From Apostichopus japonicus (lineage: Eukaryota > Echinodermata > Holothuroidea > Aspidochirotida > Stichopodidae): a stretch of DNA of 64,000 nucleotides. Made by a program: the position numbers and the translations under genes. Position 1 is the first letter of the stretch, and each line of letters begins with the position of its first letter. Location: NCBI RefSeq assembly GCF_037975245.1, contig NC_092570.1, positions 14,328,501 through 14,392,500 on the forward strand, in the 5' to 3' direction. The notes under the pieces are model-generated. The model ran no database searches. It was given only the letters and a program-made list of their open reading frames with translations, and was not told the DNA's origin. Shown here in pieces: positions 1 to 12,400 of this stretch.

Positions 1-978
1 TCAAATGGTGTGAGGTATATTACTATTACTCTTTTTTGCTTAAATTTAATACTTTAGTCCAAAGTTTTGCTGCTCATTATTTTGTCACTATGTTGAACAA
101 AAATATTTGCCTTTCCAATTAAATGAAAATGCTATAATTGGTGTCAAAGTAACTTTTAAGCCGGAAATGTAGTGGGTTTTTTCTCTCGAACTGTTGAATC
201 TTGATAAGAAATGTTGATATTTTAACAGAGATTAAAAGTTAACTTATTCCTGATACAGAAAAACAAAAACAATTTTTTCTTTAAACTAAAACTATCACCG
301 GAAGAAAACAAATGCATTTGAGGACACTATGTATCACTATGTACAGTTGGCTGGATGTATTATTCACCTATTTATATACGTTAGGAAACTTCGTGATCAT
401 ATTTATATATTTAATTTCCAACCGGTTCAGTATGTATAAGTTAATGAAGACAGACCATCAAGCGAACAATTTTAGAAAATTAGACAGCTATATTTCTTTT
501 TCTCGTTAAAACAAACAAATAAAAGTAAAATGATCTGCCCCTCATATAACTACACAATTAGATAAAACATAAAGAGAAAGCTCTCTCGTATAATCAACAT
601 TAAATACTAGCCATGGAGTTGATTTCTCCAGTAATCTACAGGATCATCAACGTATCCCATCTTTGATTTATTCGTAATTCGTTTTATGGATGAAGTAAAG
701 TTGTTTACAAATGTTTTAGCTCAAATATAAACCCGTGAAGTAAAAACAGCATTTTCTGACCTATAGCAACTACATTTTGTCTACATCTCACGTTTTGTTT
801 TCTCCTTTCTTTTTTTTTCTTTTTTTTTTTGGGGGGGGGGAGGTTTCTTTCTTACTAACAAGTGTTTTTGTTTTCTTCTCCGTTTGACTTTAAGGTCGCT
901 AGCTTCGATCAACATTATATATTTTTTAATAACCTGTATATGTGAATGTATACGTATGTGTGCGTTTGTTTTTTCTAT
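1..978. other. A/T-rich DNA without a recognisable gene
   Basis: No frame here resembles a protein. The only structured item is a pyrimidine-rich stretch followed by a run of ten G at 831-840. The longest frame (312-509, plus) is short and hydrophobic with no splice or start context that stands out, and is treated as chance. Confidence 0.6.
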
Positions 979-1165
979 CTGACCGAGGACGTGAACAAAA
1001 GAATTCCAGGTCCTCGGTTGTGATTTCTAAAGAATCACCACGTCCTCGGAAGAATTCTATTGTATGGGGGTATTGTTAAGGTTAGGGTACGTGGATTTGA
1101 ACAATGGAAAATACAATGGGGTCCTCGGTTGGAATGTAATACAAACATGTGTGTGTATGAATGTT
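979..1165 (+). repeat. Dispersed repeat family 'GTCCTCGG', copy 1
   Basis: This ~185-bp segment aligns from end to end with 53151-53350 on the same strand. Shared blocks are the opening ctgaccgaggacgtgaaca, a central caccacgtcctc, the block ggtattgttaaggttaggg, and tggatttgaacaa followed by caatggggtc. Inside the copy the word accgaggacgtg (982-993) is the reverse complement of ccacgtcctcgg (1038-1049), and the core gtcctcggttg appears twice more, so the RNA could fold on itself. There is no coding frame and no tRNA box. The family could be the tail of a non-autonomous element; its class is unknown. Confidence 0.8.
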
Positions 1166-1777
1166 GTTATATAGTTGCTTGTGTAAGTATAATTTAATCT
1201 CCTTCCTTATTAACTCACCTTCATCAACTTCAGTTAGCATTATAAAGTACTAGAAGATTTCGAATTAATTAGGCCAATATATCTGTTTTCCGGAAATCAG
1301 CTTTCGTCTTTAGGGTCGTCTACAATGTTTTGGTTGATAGAGAGAGTTGTAATTAAAAAAAAAAAAAACGTTTGCTTTCGTAACGTATACACTTTAATAA
1401 CGAAACGCTACAAGGCGTTAAACTTCTTGTAAGAATTAATTAAATTCATAAAGAAGATGACCAAACTCAGTCAGTTTCCACGGTAACGCTTATGTAAATT
1501 TAATGTAGTGTTAGCGTTAAATAAGATTAATATTAAGGTTATAAAATCATCAAATTTATGCCTGTCTAAAACACCTCTCAATGAGTTTTTTACACCTTCA
1601 GAGGGGCCATGCTTAGTTACTATGCACACACAAAAAAACGTAATACAAATAATTTAATAATTCATTATTTCAGACTATTTACTTATTGGCTTTTGTTGGG
1701 ATATTGCAGGACGACCAAATAATAATAAAAATAATGGAAAAGTTTTCCGCATGCATACTGGAAATACGCTGTATACC

Positions 1778-2010
1778 CAGAGGCGATTCCAGTATGTAAG
1801 TAAAGTGGGTGGGGGGGGGTGCCCTGATCTCATTTAAGCCGACTCCCTCATTAAGGGAGGTCCCCAGAAAATATTGATAATTTAGACATGAAATTACACA
1901 TTCTCAGACATATTTGGGTTATAAATTAGGTTTACTCGCAAGGTTGTGCTAATCACTAATTTCATGGGGGGGGTCGTTTAGGGTGAACCCCGCCCCCCCC
2001 CCCAATTCAC
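1778..2010. mobile_element. Possible degraded miniature DNA element with G/C runs
   Basis: The left edge cagaggcgattccag resembles termini seen at 5118, 42799 and 45077 (consensus near CAGNGGCGTANCCAG). A run of nine G follows about 30 bases in, and G and C runs close the segment near 1967 and 1993. No matching right terminus or target duplication was found, so the boundaries are guesses. Confidence 0.35.
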
Positions 2011-3024
2011 ACACACACACAATCGACGCAAATACAAAATTGTCTTACAGTATATAAATGACCAATTTAACTGATCCAATATTGGTCCTGATTGAGATGA
2101 CTATTTTAAGCACATACGTAACGGCCTTCTTGATGACTTTTAATTTGAGTGAAAGTTTTTAACTCTTCTTTTAACATTTCCTCTCATTCTGTTTTCTGTA
2201 GCGAGGATGAAAATAGTTTTTCAATAATCTTGCCGGATCTCTTGAAGTTTAATACGTGATTGGGGTATAAATGAAGTGTGGGGGGGGTTCATGTTAATTC
2301 TTCACCTTTTCACTAAATAATAGTTACTTTGTCTTTAGTACTGGCAATTTGCAGAACTATTTTCATATATTTTTTTTTAAAGGAAAAGTCACCCCAGCCA
2401 AAAGAAGCTGGGCACGATAACCAAGGGAACAGACTCTACCCATGATATTAGCCAAAAGGGCAAGAAGTTGTTTCATATATTCTTGTTCGTTAACGAGGAG
2501 TAACTGTTTAGGCAAAATAGAACGTTCTAATGTTACAACTTTTATAGTTCAACAATGTTGTCAGAATTGAATTATAACACGATTTTTTTTTTGGTAAGGA
2601 TAGTGGAGATTTAAGTTAGGTATATACGAAAGTTGAAACAATACCAACTTTGGTTTTTAGAGTTGAAAGGAGTTCATGCTTCGAGAATGTTCCTGGATGC
2701 ATTTTTACAAGTATGTGCAGGCCTGACTAGGAGAAGGAAGGGGTCAATGGAGCTACAGTCGGGTGCATCGGGTCAATTAGGGTGCCTGAGAAAATAGGGA
2801 GGGGTCCAGGTGAGCCATGGTCCAACCTCCATCCTTCATGTGGGGTTTGTTTGAGAAGAATAAGACCACTCTTCCTGGCGCACACGCCCCTTTTCAAACT
2901 CTTACATAAATCAAGAGTATTTATTAGCATAATATTGAGTTTAGACTTAATTATATAGACGTAAGTTATAGTCTAAATATGCCGCAAACTGCACCAACTA
3001 ACGTCCAAAGTCTAATTGTTTAGT
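2011..3024. other. Intergenic DNA with one G/C-rich patch
   Basis: No gene was recognised. The patch at about 2700-2930 is richer in G and C than its surroundings and is open on the minus strand for 67 codons, but the translation is not familiar and its composition matches the mobile-element debris elsewhere in the window. Confidence 0.45.
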
Positions 3025-3057
3025 CTGGGGAAGGACCTCGTGAGACCCCGAAACGTT
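3025..3057 (+). ncRNA. Degenerate hammerhead-like motif of Penelope type
   Basis: The order of parts matches the intact-looking motif at 22776-22806: a CTGANGA-like box (here CTGGGGA, 3025-3031), an A, a hairpin arm GGACCTC with partner GAGACCCC, then GAAA and CGTT. The conserved A of the CTGA box is G here and the hairpin has a mismatch, so catalysis is not expected. Minimal hammerhead motifs of this kind are known from terminal repeats of Penelope-like retroelements; assigning this copy to that family is inference. Confidence 0.4.
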
Positions 3058-4841
3058 CAATAAAGGTTCATACCCCTATACATACATCTCTGTAGGCGGA
3101 TCATTTTAGAACCTCACGCCCAACGCCCCCACGCCCCACGCACCCACGCCTATGTATGCCTATAGTCGTTACAACTTCACTAAGATGAGTCCTCGTACGG
3201 GGTTGGGGTTGGGGGGGGGGGGCTGCATGGGCTGGGGGAGGTGTATCGAAGTCGATCCTTAGAGAAAAAAATGCAATTTTGCAGATAAACGTAAGATCTT
3301 TACACGTAAATACTAGTATAATAGCACCTTCTCGTTCAACTATGTAAGTTTCATGTCCTACGCTATAGTATCTGTTGACACAAGTCAGAGCTGTGCACGT
3401 GTACTACGGGTCACGTGCTATCATCCAAAAGAGTGGTTTACAAAACCCTTCCTTAGAACTGGCAATAACCAAAGAATACCCATCTTAACCCCCCCCCCCC
3501 CCGCCTTTTTTTTTTTGACTGTTATCGTTTTTCAATATAACATATAATATTTTTAAATCTTAGCTATAACATCCTTATTATTTCCCGCTATTGTGTGATT
3601 AACAAGAAGTTACTCTGCAGAGGTATATAGTTGAAACTGTTGATAGTGTCTACAGGATATATGTATTCTGCTTCCTGTTTTGAATTCTTGAATTCAGGCG
3701 AGGGTACTTATTGGTTTCTTTTTCCTTTTATGTATCGAAAACAATCTCTTTGCTTCTTGAAGAGAAACATTAAAAGCTTTTCTGTCAATCCAAATGACAA
3801 AAGATACTGTTCTTATATATATATATATATATATATAAAACAGATGGCACCTGCAAAGGATTTTGTGATAAATATTGCTTTCAAAGGTTATCTAGCTCAG
3901 GACAATACAGGCAATGATGTGTCAATTTAAATTTGAAAACATATAGCTGCGCGTTATGAGGACTCCATAACAATCATACAGATAACAGGAAATGGGAACT
4001 GGTTTTCGTATATAAACACTTAAAAACAGGGTTTTTACTGAATATATTTACAAACAGAACGAACTACTAGAACCGTGAACACGTCAACAGACTGGTGTTT
4101 TCGCTCTCAGACTACCCTCGATAACAATGAGCCTATAGTTCGCCTTAACTTAAACAACATATAGTACGAATATGTCTTCCGTCTTCGCAAGAGAGTAGAA
4201 TGACAGAGACCGTTGATTTGAAAGTAATTAGTTAGTATTTTCTATTCAAAAGTCTATCCCATTAACAACACCCCCCCCCCCCAACGTCTTCGCCACTTAT
4301 AGGAAGGATGATAAAGTGTATTTGCCTTGGTTTCACACAAAAATGCTCCTCAAAATTATTTAGATTAGTTTAATGTTTTTCTTTTCGTTGCATAAGGGGA
4401 GAGGGTGGATGAGTGGAGAGTATGAGGCGTTTTAGAGAGGTTGGGGTGAGGTTGGTATGGTTATACTAATACCAAACATTGCATCAAGATTTAATCTATC
4501 GATCAAAAAAAAAAAAAAAAAAAATTGAGAGTTATGTCAAACTCAAATAAAAATGTTGAAAGTTCACAGTTTTGTCCCATGTCAAGGACCCCCCCACATG
4601 ACTGGACAACACTTATCCCCTGGTCATTGGTAACTTGTCACACCCACACACAAAAGAACGCATACTTCGAACAATCTCTCATGGGACACTACAGCGCACC
4701 ACATCTATACGTGTCCCCTGGGGGACTTCCCATAAGCTGCAGCCACAAACCAGGACGCAACCATATTTACAAGTTACCTCACAGGTTCTCCCATTTATAA
4801 ACACCTGGGTGAAGAGAGACAATGGGTATAAAGGTTACAGC
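3058..4841. other. Non-coding DNA with simple repeats
   Basis: It contains a C14 run (3489-3502), a (TA)n run (3814-3836), a C12 run (4271-4282) and an A-run near 4505-4523. Open frames at 3353-3547, 3631-3930 and 4525-4907 cross these simple repeats and carry no recognisable domain. Confidence 0.6.
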
Positions 4842-5413
4842 CCACGAGACCGAAGGTCCGCCAGACCGAACGTTCGCGAGACCGAAGGTCCGCGAGACCG
4901 AAATTAAAAAAGGTCCGCGATACCGAACGTCTTCGAGACCGAGGTCCGCGAGACCGAAACTATTAATAGTGGTAAGAAAAATATTACTATACCGGTAATA
5001 TTACCTTGATAAAGCGCGTAATTAAAAAAGAATTTACAGCCATTTCTTTTCATAGTGGATACCAGTGACTTATACGCAAGGGAGCTGGGACGGCTTGCAT
5101 TGATATTACGCCTCCACCAGTGGCGTAACCAGAGGGGGTTGCAGGGGCGAAAGCCCCCGCTCTCAAAAGTCTCGCACCCCCCCCCCCCACCCGCCCCTGC
5201 TGCCTTACATGAAATACAATATAACTTAATAATTAGATATAGCGATACCCTATTTTAATCAATATTGCCCTCCTTGTCAATCTCTTTGACCCGCTCTGAA
5301 GACCCTCTAATGAAAAAGTCTAGTTACGCCTATCGATGGACCATGCATAGACCATCGGTCTCGTCGACCATATGTTCGCGGAAATTCGGTCTCGCGGACC
5401 TTCGGTCTCGTGG
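4842..5413. mobile_element. Transposon-like unit with inverted terminal 16-bp arrays
   Basis: The left end is an array of about seven ~16-bp units of the form gagaccgaaggtccgc, running to about 4960. The right end (about 5337-5413) carries the same units in inverse orientation. Read inward from each edge, both start ccacgagaccgaaggtccgc and continue agaccgaa, a match of about 28 bases with one or two differences. The middle holds A/T-rich sequence and a second element (5118-5335). No transposase frame exists and I could not find a clear target duplication. Subterminal arrays of short motifs are common in DNA transposons, where they bind the transposase; that role here is inference. Confidence 0.6.
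5118..5335. mobile_element. Nested miniature element with C-run
   Basis: The left end cagtggcgtaaccaga and the right end tctagttacgcctatcg are imperfect inverted repeats; ggcgtaac followed by C or T and then aga is common to both. Inside are a G-rich block near 5136, its reverse-complement-like block gcgaaagcccccgc, and a C11 run near 5180. It has no coding capacity. It sits between the two inverted arrays of the surrounding unit, which suggests later insertion. The family may be hAT-like, but no 8-bp duplication was found. Confidence 0.45.
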
Positions 5414-6272
5414 AATTCCCCCATCAAGCAGAACTTGACGGGAAAAGAAATTGAACACAAACTTGGAGACATAGCGAATCCTTTTGAATTAAATCAACCA
5501 ACATTCCATGACCCAACATTTCAAACAAAAACAAAAATATGATTATATCAAGAAACTTACTCTGGAATAGTTTAAAAATCGAAACTGATTTTATGGAATG
5601 GTCGATATCCATATGGACTTCTCTCCTGTTTACACTAACAATAAATGCACTGGGTTCGTGTTCTCTTACTACATTGTTTGTAAACAAAATGAGCCTTCCG
5701 AGTTTAATATCAGTGTTAGAAGAGAATTTGTAATTGAAAAGTCAACACTATAATCTAAGTCAGAGAAGTGTTAGATATGGAAAAACCATGTTCTTTCTCC
5801 AGATATATCCACCTCTAAATATGCACCCGAGATTTGGTATATTTATTCTTCCTTCTGACTTGACAGTCCCATTCATTTTCCCCTTGAAAGTATCGGTCCC
5901 CTTCCCAAGGGACCCTGACGATTTCACAAACTAGAAAATCATCAGACAATGACAAAGTTATAAACAATACTTTACTTAAATGATTTGCTTAGCCGATAAC
6001 ATGTAGCCTTATAACTATACCTGCCCATTTAGATTAAAAACGCGGGAAAACTCAAATCTACACTATCGCATACCACAGCAGTTTAAGAGTTTTGGGTTGA
6101 TCGTTAGCGATTACAGATGAAGTAAATCTTTAAATTCTAAACCTGTTTTGTCAACAATTTCGTGTAACTTCCTGCAAGCAGTGAAAATAATTCTGACAGA
6201 CAAAATGTCCACCTAGGGCGGCAACTCGCGGAACGATCTTCAAAATGTATTACAATATATGACGATTGGCAA

Positions 6273-6331
<59 letters not shown>

Positions 6332-6827
6332 CATACTGTAACTCCTCCTTCCTTAAAAAAAAGAAGCTCGTTTCTGTGCCTTTGGTATTAACGTCATCTC
6401 CACACATAAGTCACCTCTCCTCCCCATAACCACCCCCCTGCCTCCCTGCCCATTCGATCGTCCAAGTTTGAAGGAAGTGTCTCAAGAAACCGCCAAGGTG
6501 CCATGACATTGCAAACTGAACTGATAGCAGATATTTGCAACGTTCAACAACATATCATAATTCTGACTGTACTTACCCTTTAAAGGACCTGCTCAAGTTG
6601 AAATTCTGTGAAGTATCTTCCACATCTTCTCCATTACAACATATACACTTCTTCAACTTTCTGTCGAGAATAAGCAACAATACACTACTTACTTTATGAA
6701 CTCGTTCTGAAATTATTAATCATATTGTATACAAAGTATATCAGAACTTTTTTTAAATACAAATAAAATATCAAACATGCATAGAAGAGCACCGCCTTCA
6801 AATACAGTAGACAGACAGACATTCAGC
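5414..6827. other. Non-coding DNA with a (TA)n microsatellite
   Basis: A (TA)n run lies at 6275-6327, followed by (CATA)n. The minus-strand frame 5424-5687 was examined as a retroviral-type protease relic and set aside. Nothing else was recognised. Confidence 0.55.
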
Positions 6828-7020
6828 CAGGGGCGGAGTGTGGCGTAAATATGTTGCCGTCTCGGTGATGCAACTGGGCGTCCAACAAGGGTTACAAGCA
6901 CCAGGCACCTCGGACGAATTATGACCTTTCGCTACTAAAAGGTTATCGACGCCAAGTTCGTTGTCTTAACCTGTCGGCGCCTTCGTCGCCTCGGAACAAG
7001 CGGCGCACCGGTGAGTACGA
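6828..7020. other. G/C-rich island, probably mobile-element debris
   Basis: This ~190-bp patch is much richer in G and C than its surroundings, including several CpG. It opens with caggggcgg, similar to the CAGNGGCG termini elsewhere. A donor-like CACCG followed by GTGAGTACG lies near 7010, so a non-coding first exon is an alternative reading. No protein was recognised on either strand. Confidence 0.3.
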
Positions 7021-9245
7021 GCCGTTAAACCAATGTAGACAAATCCTGTCCAACATCCAACTATTCTAACTAATATGATCAAGTATATCCTATTTGAGAG
7101 GATAATGTCAGAAATATCTAAAGAGAAGTCAATTAAAATTCAAAGTCCCCCATTTTCATTTTTCGCCAAAACTTTTTAATGTTACGGAGGGAAATATACA
7201 TTGACTTTTAATACTGAGCCATGCTGTGAAGCTAATCCAAGCTCGTCCAAAACTGTTATCAGTGTTAAACTATACAGAAGTGAGAAAGAACGTGCCTTGA
7301 CCTGACCTGACCTCAACTGACCTGACCTCTAATCAATATGCATTTTTGATTGTAAAAACTTGCAGTCAGCATCCATACAACACTTTCATCTTCCACTATA
7401 TAAAGCTTTAGTGAAACAAATGAAAAGCATACAATAGTTACCAAAGTGTACTCTATTTTGGTATAAATTGAAATGTTTGCTACTATAAGTTAAACGTACG
7501 CGTATTACTGGCCACGTACCGTTATTCACGTACGTGTCAGCCAGTTAATTAACCCTTTCACTTAATCTAACATCCTTCTCTTTTGCTCGCCATTATAGAT
7601 TTAAGGTGGTGTTTTATTCATTCTTACAAGAGATTAATTAATATGGCATCATTGTATCACTTGATTTTCGTGATCAAAATGGAGAATAATTCCTTTTGGT
7701 AAAATTTGAAATGCAAACGAATAATGAAAAAGATTGAGAAAAAAAAAGTTAACCTGAAAACCATTTATTAAAAATCAAATTCAAAGGACTTGTATGTATT
7801 TCTTCTTATGGTTCGTTTTATCATATACTGTTGATAATTTATAGTAACATATAATTGTATCTGTCAACCATTAGGTCCTCGTAGAATATGCTTTCAAACG
7901 TCTCAGTCCTTTATCATGAAAATCTACGATCTAATTTATTTCAATAAGAACTTTCTCTTAAGAAACCCTGTAAGTATAATCACATGACACAAGTGACTAA
8001 TATAAGGCTACCAAAAGGTGTAAACGTGTTTGCTAACGAAGTTTGGTTTTAATGTTCCCCGCATCAGTGATTTCACACCACGTATTTTCAAAACAAGCAA
8101 TTAAAAGTTGCAATTTTCTTATCCAACTGTGAAAAAAAGGGGGCAAGAAAAACAACAAATTCATGAGCAAAAACTCAGATTTTTTTTTCTTTCTTTCCTG
8201 AGCAATTTTATGTGAAAGATTACATAAAAAAATTTCTCCTTGACAAGAAAAAACTGTATCGTTAGGAAAACCAGGATAGTTAAAAGTTATTTTCGCCCAC
8301 ACGTAGTTGAAAGTTCCTGCCCTGAAGCTATGTTTGATCATAATGCTATAATATGGAGAGTAATGTTTGATACCAAAACATGGAACCAAGGGGGTTTATT
8401 AAGTATTTTGAGTAGTTTTTGGATTGCCGTAGACAGGATCGTGTACTTAAATGATATCCAGCAATTAAAGAAGGTCTAAAGGTGAAGCTAAAAATCGCAT
8501 TCGCACATTTCTTTTCTGAACTATACACCTTAATGGTAGCCCCTTCAGTACCTAACTAAGAGACCGCTACCTGCTGTTAGGCGAAGAGGCCTAGCTTTTG
8601 GGCTTACGTTTCCTCCCTATAGAAGCACGTGCGGCTAAAGCATTTAAACAAAAACACAGTCGGACGAAAATATTAAAAACAACAATATCATTATTGATTC
8701 AATAGCAAAAAGAAGAGGAAAGATCCTTATTATATAGTTTAAGAGAGAAAGTTTTTAGCCGAAACAAAATACACACTGGAGGATATGATACTATTATTTC
8801 AATTATTTATGTTATTGAGCGGTCCTTGCTATCAACTGTGTGAGAAGGGGGAAAAACATCATGTCTCCGGGAACTTTGTACGCGGGATAAAAATTCTCCC
8901 GAGCTCTCGTAGTCTGCGTCATGTCTGCTATACATTAATATTCACGCTTTATAGCAGAACACTTCTCCTGGGACGAAAAACATGTTTAAAAAAAAGGAGA
9001 GTCATTTTGTTTATTTGAAAAAGGTGACATGCATGTTTTACCAGAAAGAAAACTAAATACCGAAGACACGGAAATAACGTACAATGAACGTTTCTTTGGA
9101 AAACAAAATTGCTCTGTGTTTGTTGGTAGTTGTTTTTGTTGGTTTTTAGTTTTCTAATTTTGTATTTCATCCTCAGAAAGAGCTAGCCAATTTTTACATT
9201 GTTTCTAAGCATATTCAAGTACAAAGGAATCGTCCGCTTTTGCAG
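7021..9245. other. No recognisable gene
   Basis: A short run of TGACC pentamers lies near 7295-7330. The 118-codon minus frame (8033-8389) has ordinary composition but no motif I recognise and no good flanking splice sites. The region otherwise looks like ordinary intergenic or intronic DNA. Confidence 0.5.
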
Positions 9246-9262
9246 TGTAATACGCGAGAAAA

Positions 9263-9349
9263 ATGGAAAAAGGAAAACTCGTTATCAGGATCGATCTTGA
9301 TGGAGCCATGACGGAAGGAAACAGAATTGTAGTGACACACGCTTGCAGA
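9263..9349 (+). CDS. Putative first coding exon of a small spliced gene
   Basis: The ATG at 9263 has a strong animal start context, with A at -3 and G at +4, and an in-frame TAA lies just upstream (9248-9250). A splice-acceptor-like cgcttttgcag ends at 9245, so this exon may begin with a short untranslated part at 9246. The frame gives 29 residues starting MEKGKLVIRIDL and ending VTHACR, of balanced composition. It ends at a donor AGA followed by GTATGT (intron from 9350), phase 0. An in-frame TAG at 9359-9361 shows the frame must be spliced or must end there. The next exon follows after only 72 bases. I do not recognise the protein family. A chance frame or a non-coding transcript remains possible. 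Confidence 0.4.
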
Positions 9350-9421
9350 GTATGTGTTGTCTAGACTTGTTTAGAAAGTTGAAAGACCAAACTCTAAAAA
9401 GTGCATTCTTTTTTTTTTTAG

Positions 9422-9495
9422 GGCGCACCTAAACAAATGTCATACAAGGAAGCGTCGACACGTCCTAGTTCCATGGATCCAAGATGGCGTAATAG
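9422..9495 (+). CDS. Putative second coding exon of the same gene
   Basis: The segment is bounded by a textbook acceptor (twelve T followed by AG at 9420-9421) and a textbook donor (AG followed by GTAAGT, intron from 9496). Joined in phase 0 to the exon ending at 9349, it stays open for 24 codons, starting GAPKQMSYKEAS and ending MDPRWRN, and leaves in phase 2. The translation is basic and rich in Ser, Arg and Pro, with no known domain. The next exon is not certain. Phase-compatible candidates are an excellent acceptor at 11548-11549, open for 23 full codons to TAA, and one at 11855-11856 that reaches TAA after three further full codons. Together the two exons are the best evidence for a transcribed, spliced gene in the window. 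Confidence 0.42.
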
Positions 9496-12400
9496 GTAAG
9501 TAGGACGGCCGTCCTTTTATTAATACAATAAGATGGTGCGTCTCTGTATTTCTGAATAATAAACCTCCCACTCTGCGGGCTCTATAAAGCTGAAATGTGT
9601 CAGTAACCCTAAGGACACTGTAGGCAGCCAGTCTTGTCAAATTCGTTTAGCTCTCAAGCGAACGTGGAATCATACCATGTCAGGAAACTTGACCAGCGGT
9701 CAACAAAGAAGGTCAAAGTTAAAATCCCACAAGCAGACATAGATTAGATCGAATATTTATTTTTAGCACATTCACTTCATTACCTTTTAAAGAAAATATT
9801 TCCAAAAAGTTCAAGTTTTGTATTTTTTGGGGGTAATTTATTCTGATTTATCTTATTCTATCTTTTTTCTTTAATTTATGCAACTTTGGTTTTTATTATT
9901 TGTTTTAATTTCTTTCCGCTATTTTCTATTTTTTTACACATTTATGTTTTTTTTTTCTTTTTTGCTATTGGTTAAAATTTACTCCACAATCCGTATTCCT
10001 TTTTTTTCTTTCTTGGAGAAACAAATGATAAAAGCGTCTTCGTATATTTATCTCTGGTTTTAAGAAAGAAATCATTCTAAATTAGGAGTAGATTTTTGAC
10101 AAACTTTGACAAATATCATTTTTTAATTCTGGTTCAGTTCAATATTTTGGTCGCTTTGAATTTAAAACATTAGGTTTCAAAAGTACTGTAAGAAGAAAAT
10201 AATCTATAGGACTGGATTATTGCACACTGGAATGATAACAGTATGAAAATTGAAAAAAATACCAATCTACGTGAACCAAATGATTTATTCAGAAATACCT
10301 AAAATAGAAGGGCACTAAAGGTATACCTGATGCACCGTTACCCCATAGCGCACCCGGGAACACACACGGCTCACTGCGAATGCGTACAACAGCAAATGCT
10401 TTAGAGAACTGCTGGTTTACAAAGAAGAGATGTTTTTTTCATTTCTGTTTTGTAAACATTGGCTTATTGTAAACGCCAACTGTTGTTTTTGTTTATGGAT
10501 GTGAGTAACGACAAAAAGAAGGCAGTTTGAATAATATAATTAAAAAACTTATTTTCTTGATAAAATAAATGTTACTGTACGAGTAAGGGTTTGATAAATG
10601 GACCCTGACAGAACGTAACTATTATATGTCAATATTTGTACTTCCAAGTAACATTTATGTCAAAACGTAATTTTGTTTTATAATGAGGATTAAATAGTAA
10701 CTACTAAGGACTTGTATATTTGAGACAAGTTAACTTTCAATATCATTAATGAATACATTTTTACCTGTTTTTGAGAGAGTTGTGATGATCATATCCATTG
10801 TCTATTTGTGAATTTAAGAAAATAACATTTTATGAGATTCCCCCCCCCCCTTTTTTCACAGGTTGAATGCATTAATTTTAGATTTACGTTTATGAAGTAA
10901 ATACGCACATATTTATTTATGTAAAACTAGATGAAATCAATAAGTATGTCAAGTTACTTTTACTCATTTCGCATTTTGAAAGATAATTTTGAACAGCTAA
11001 TGGGATTTAAAACTTGTTCATAAATTCATAGATGCTTGCCGTTGCTTTTCTTGTAGTATGTTACTTTGTTTGATGCGTCAAAAATATTGTTAGGTTTTTT
11101 AATATCCATATAGTAAATACAATAATATTTCATTTTTGAAATATGCCTGGATTCGATTTTCATTCAATTTGTCGTTTCAACTAATTTACCAAGGTTACCA
11201 ATGTTACACTTAGTTTCTTCTCACAACTCTTTGTTGCTGAACATTGTTTTCTTAGTTGAAAAGAGCAGGGAGAATTATACCCTATTACCTAATGAAAGAA
11301 ACATTGAAAATGAGTAATATATATTTGCTTTATATAATTAAATAATTATTAGAGCATACATAAAATGAAAATATATATTTCGTTTTCATCGCTAAAACTC
11401 GAACAGTTACTAACCTCGTCAGTACCTTTTTAACTTCTTTGATAAAGCTTGTAAGTGAATATATTTTTATCTTATGTATATTATGATTAGCATATAATTC
11501 TGCGATTTATCGCTAAACCGTTTGTTTCTCTTTTACATTTGTTCTTCAGTTTATGTAAACGATATAAATACCGAAACATTTCTAAAACTGAAATCATCAA
11601 CAGGGATATTTCATTATCATGTCAGCCGAAATAATCATTAAACGCATTTAATCATCAAACATGTTTTAATTTTCGTTGCTTTCAAGATATCGGATGATCA
11701 AAACCAAGAGATTTTACGTGGAAAATTAAACTACTAAAATAATTCACTTATCATTTTAACAACATCAAAGGAACAAAATATGCATTTAATAATCAATCTG
11801 TCGGTGGAGCATATGAAGTCCACAAAATATATTTTTACAAATATTTTTTTTTCCAGCGAGAATAAATAACACATGCTCTATTTTGAAGTCATTGTCATTT
11901 TAGTGTTTGACAAGATGTTTGTTAACAGCAAAAATTTTTTTAAAGAGGGTAGCAATATGTTAAGTTAATTTAAATAGTTTTGAGATTATTCGTTGTTTGT
12001 TTACTTTACCAAACAATAGAGGTAAAATGTTGATAATGATGTATGTTGCTTTGCTTTGGATTATGGTAACTATTTGTTGTTGTTATTATTATCTTTATCA
12101 TAAATGAAACAAAGAAGTTGTTATAACGGTATTTTGTGCCGTTTTTTAATTTAAAAAGTCCGTATTATTGTAAGAAAAGTGAGAACGTACATGAAATAAG
12201 TTCGATGTAAACACTAGCTTGATGATATTGGGACAATATACAATTTTTGTATAAGTGCTTCTTTTTGGAAGGTATTAATGTATAAAAAAACATTCTGGCA
12301 CTTACAAAACTCGTTTCTATCTATCATGTTTTATCATTTGGATAAAAAGAAATGTTCTTTATAACACTGATTAATAAAATTAACCTTTTAATTTATTAAC

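Noticed and set aside
5424-5687. Minus-strand frame with FIVSVNRREVHMDID, resembling the start of a Gypsy-type retroelement protease
   Set aside because: The catalytic DTG is absent, the following residues align only with a one-residue shift, and neither zinc-knuckle nor reverse transcriptase sequence lies nearby.
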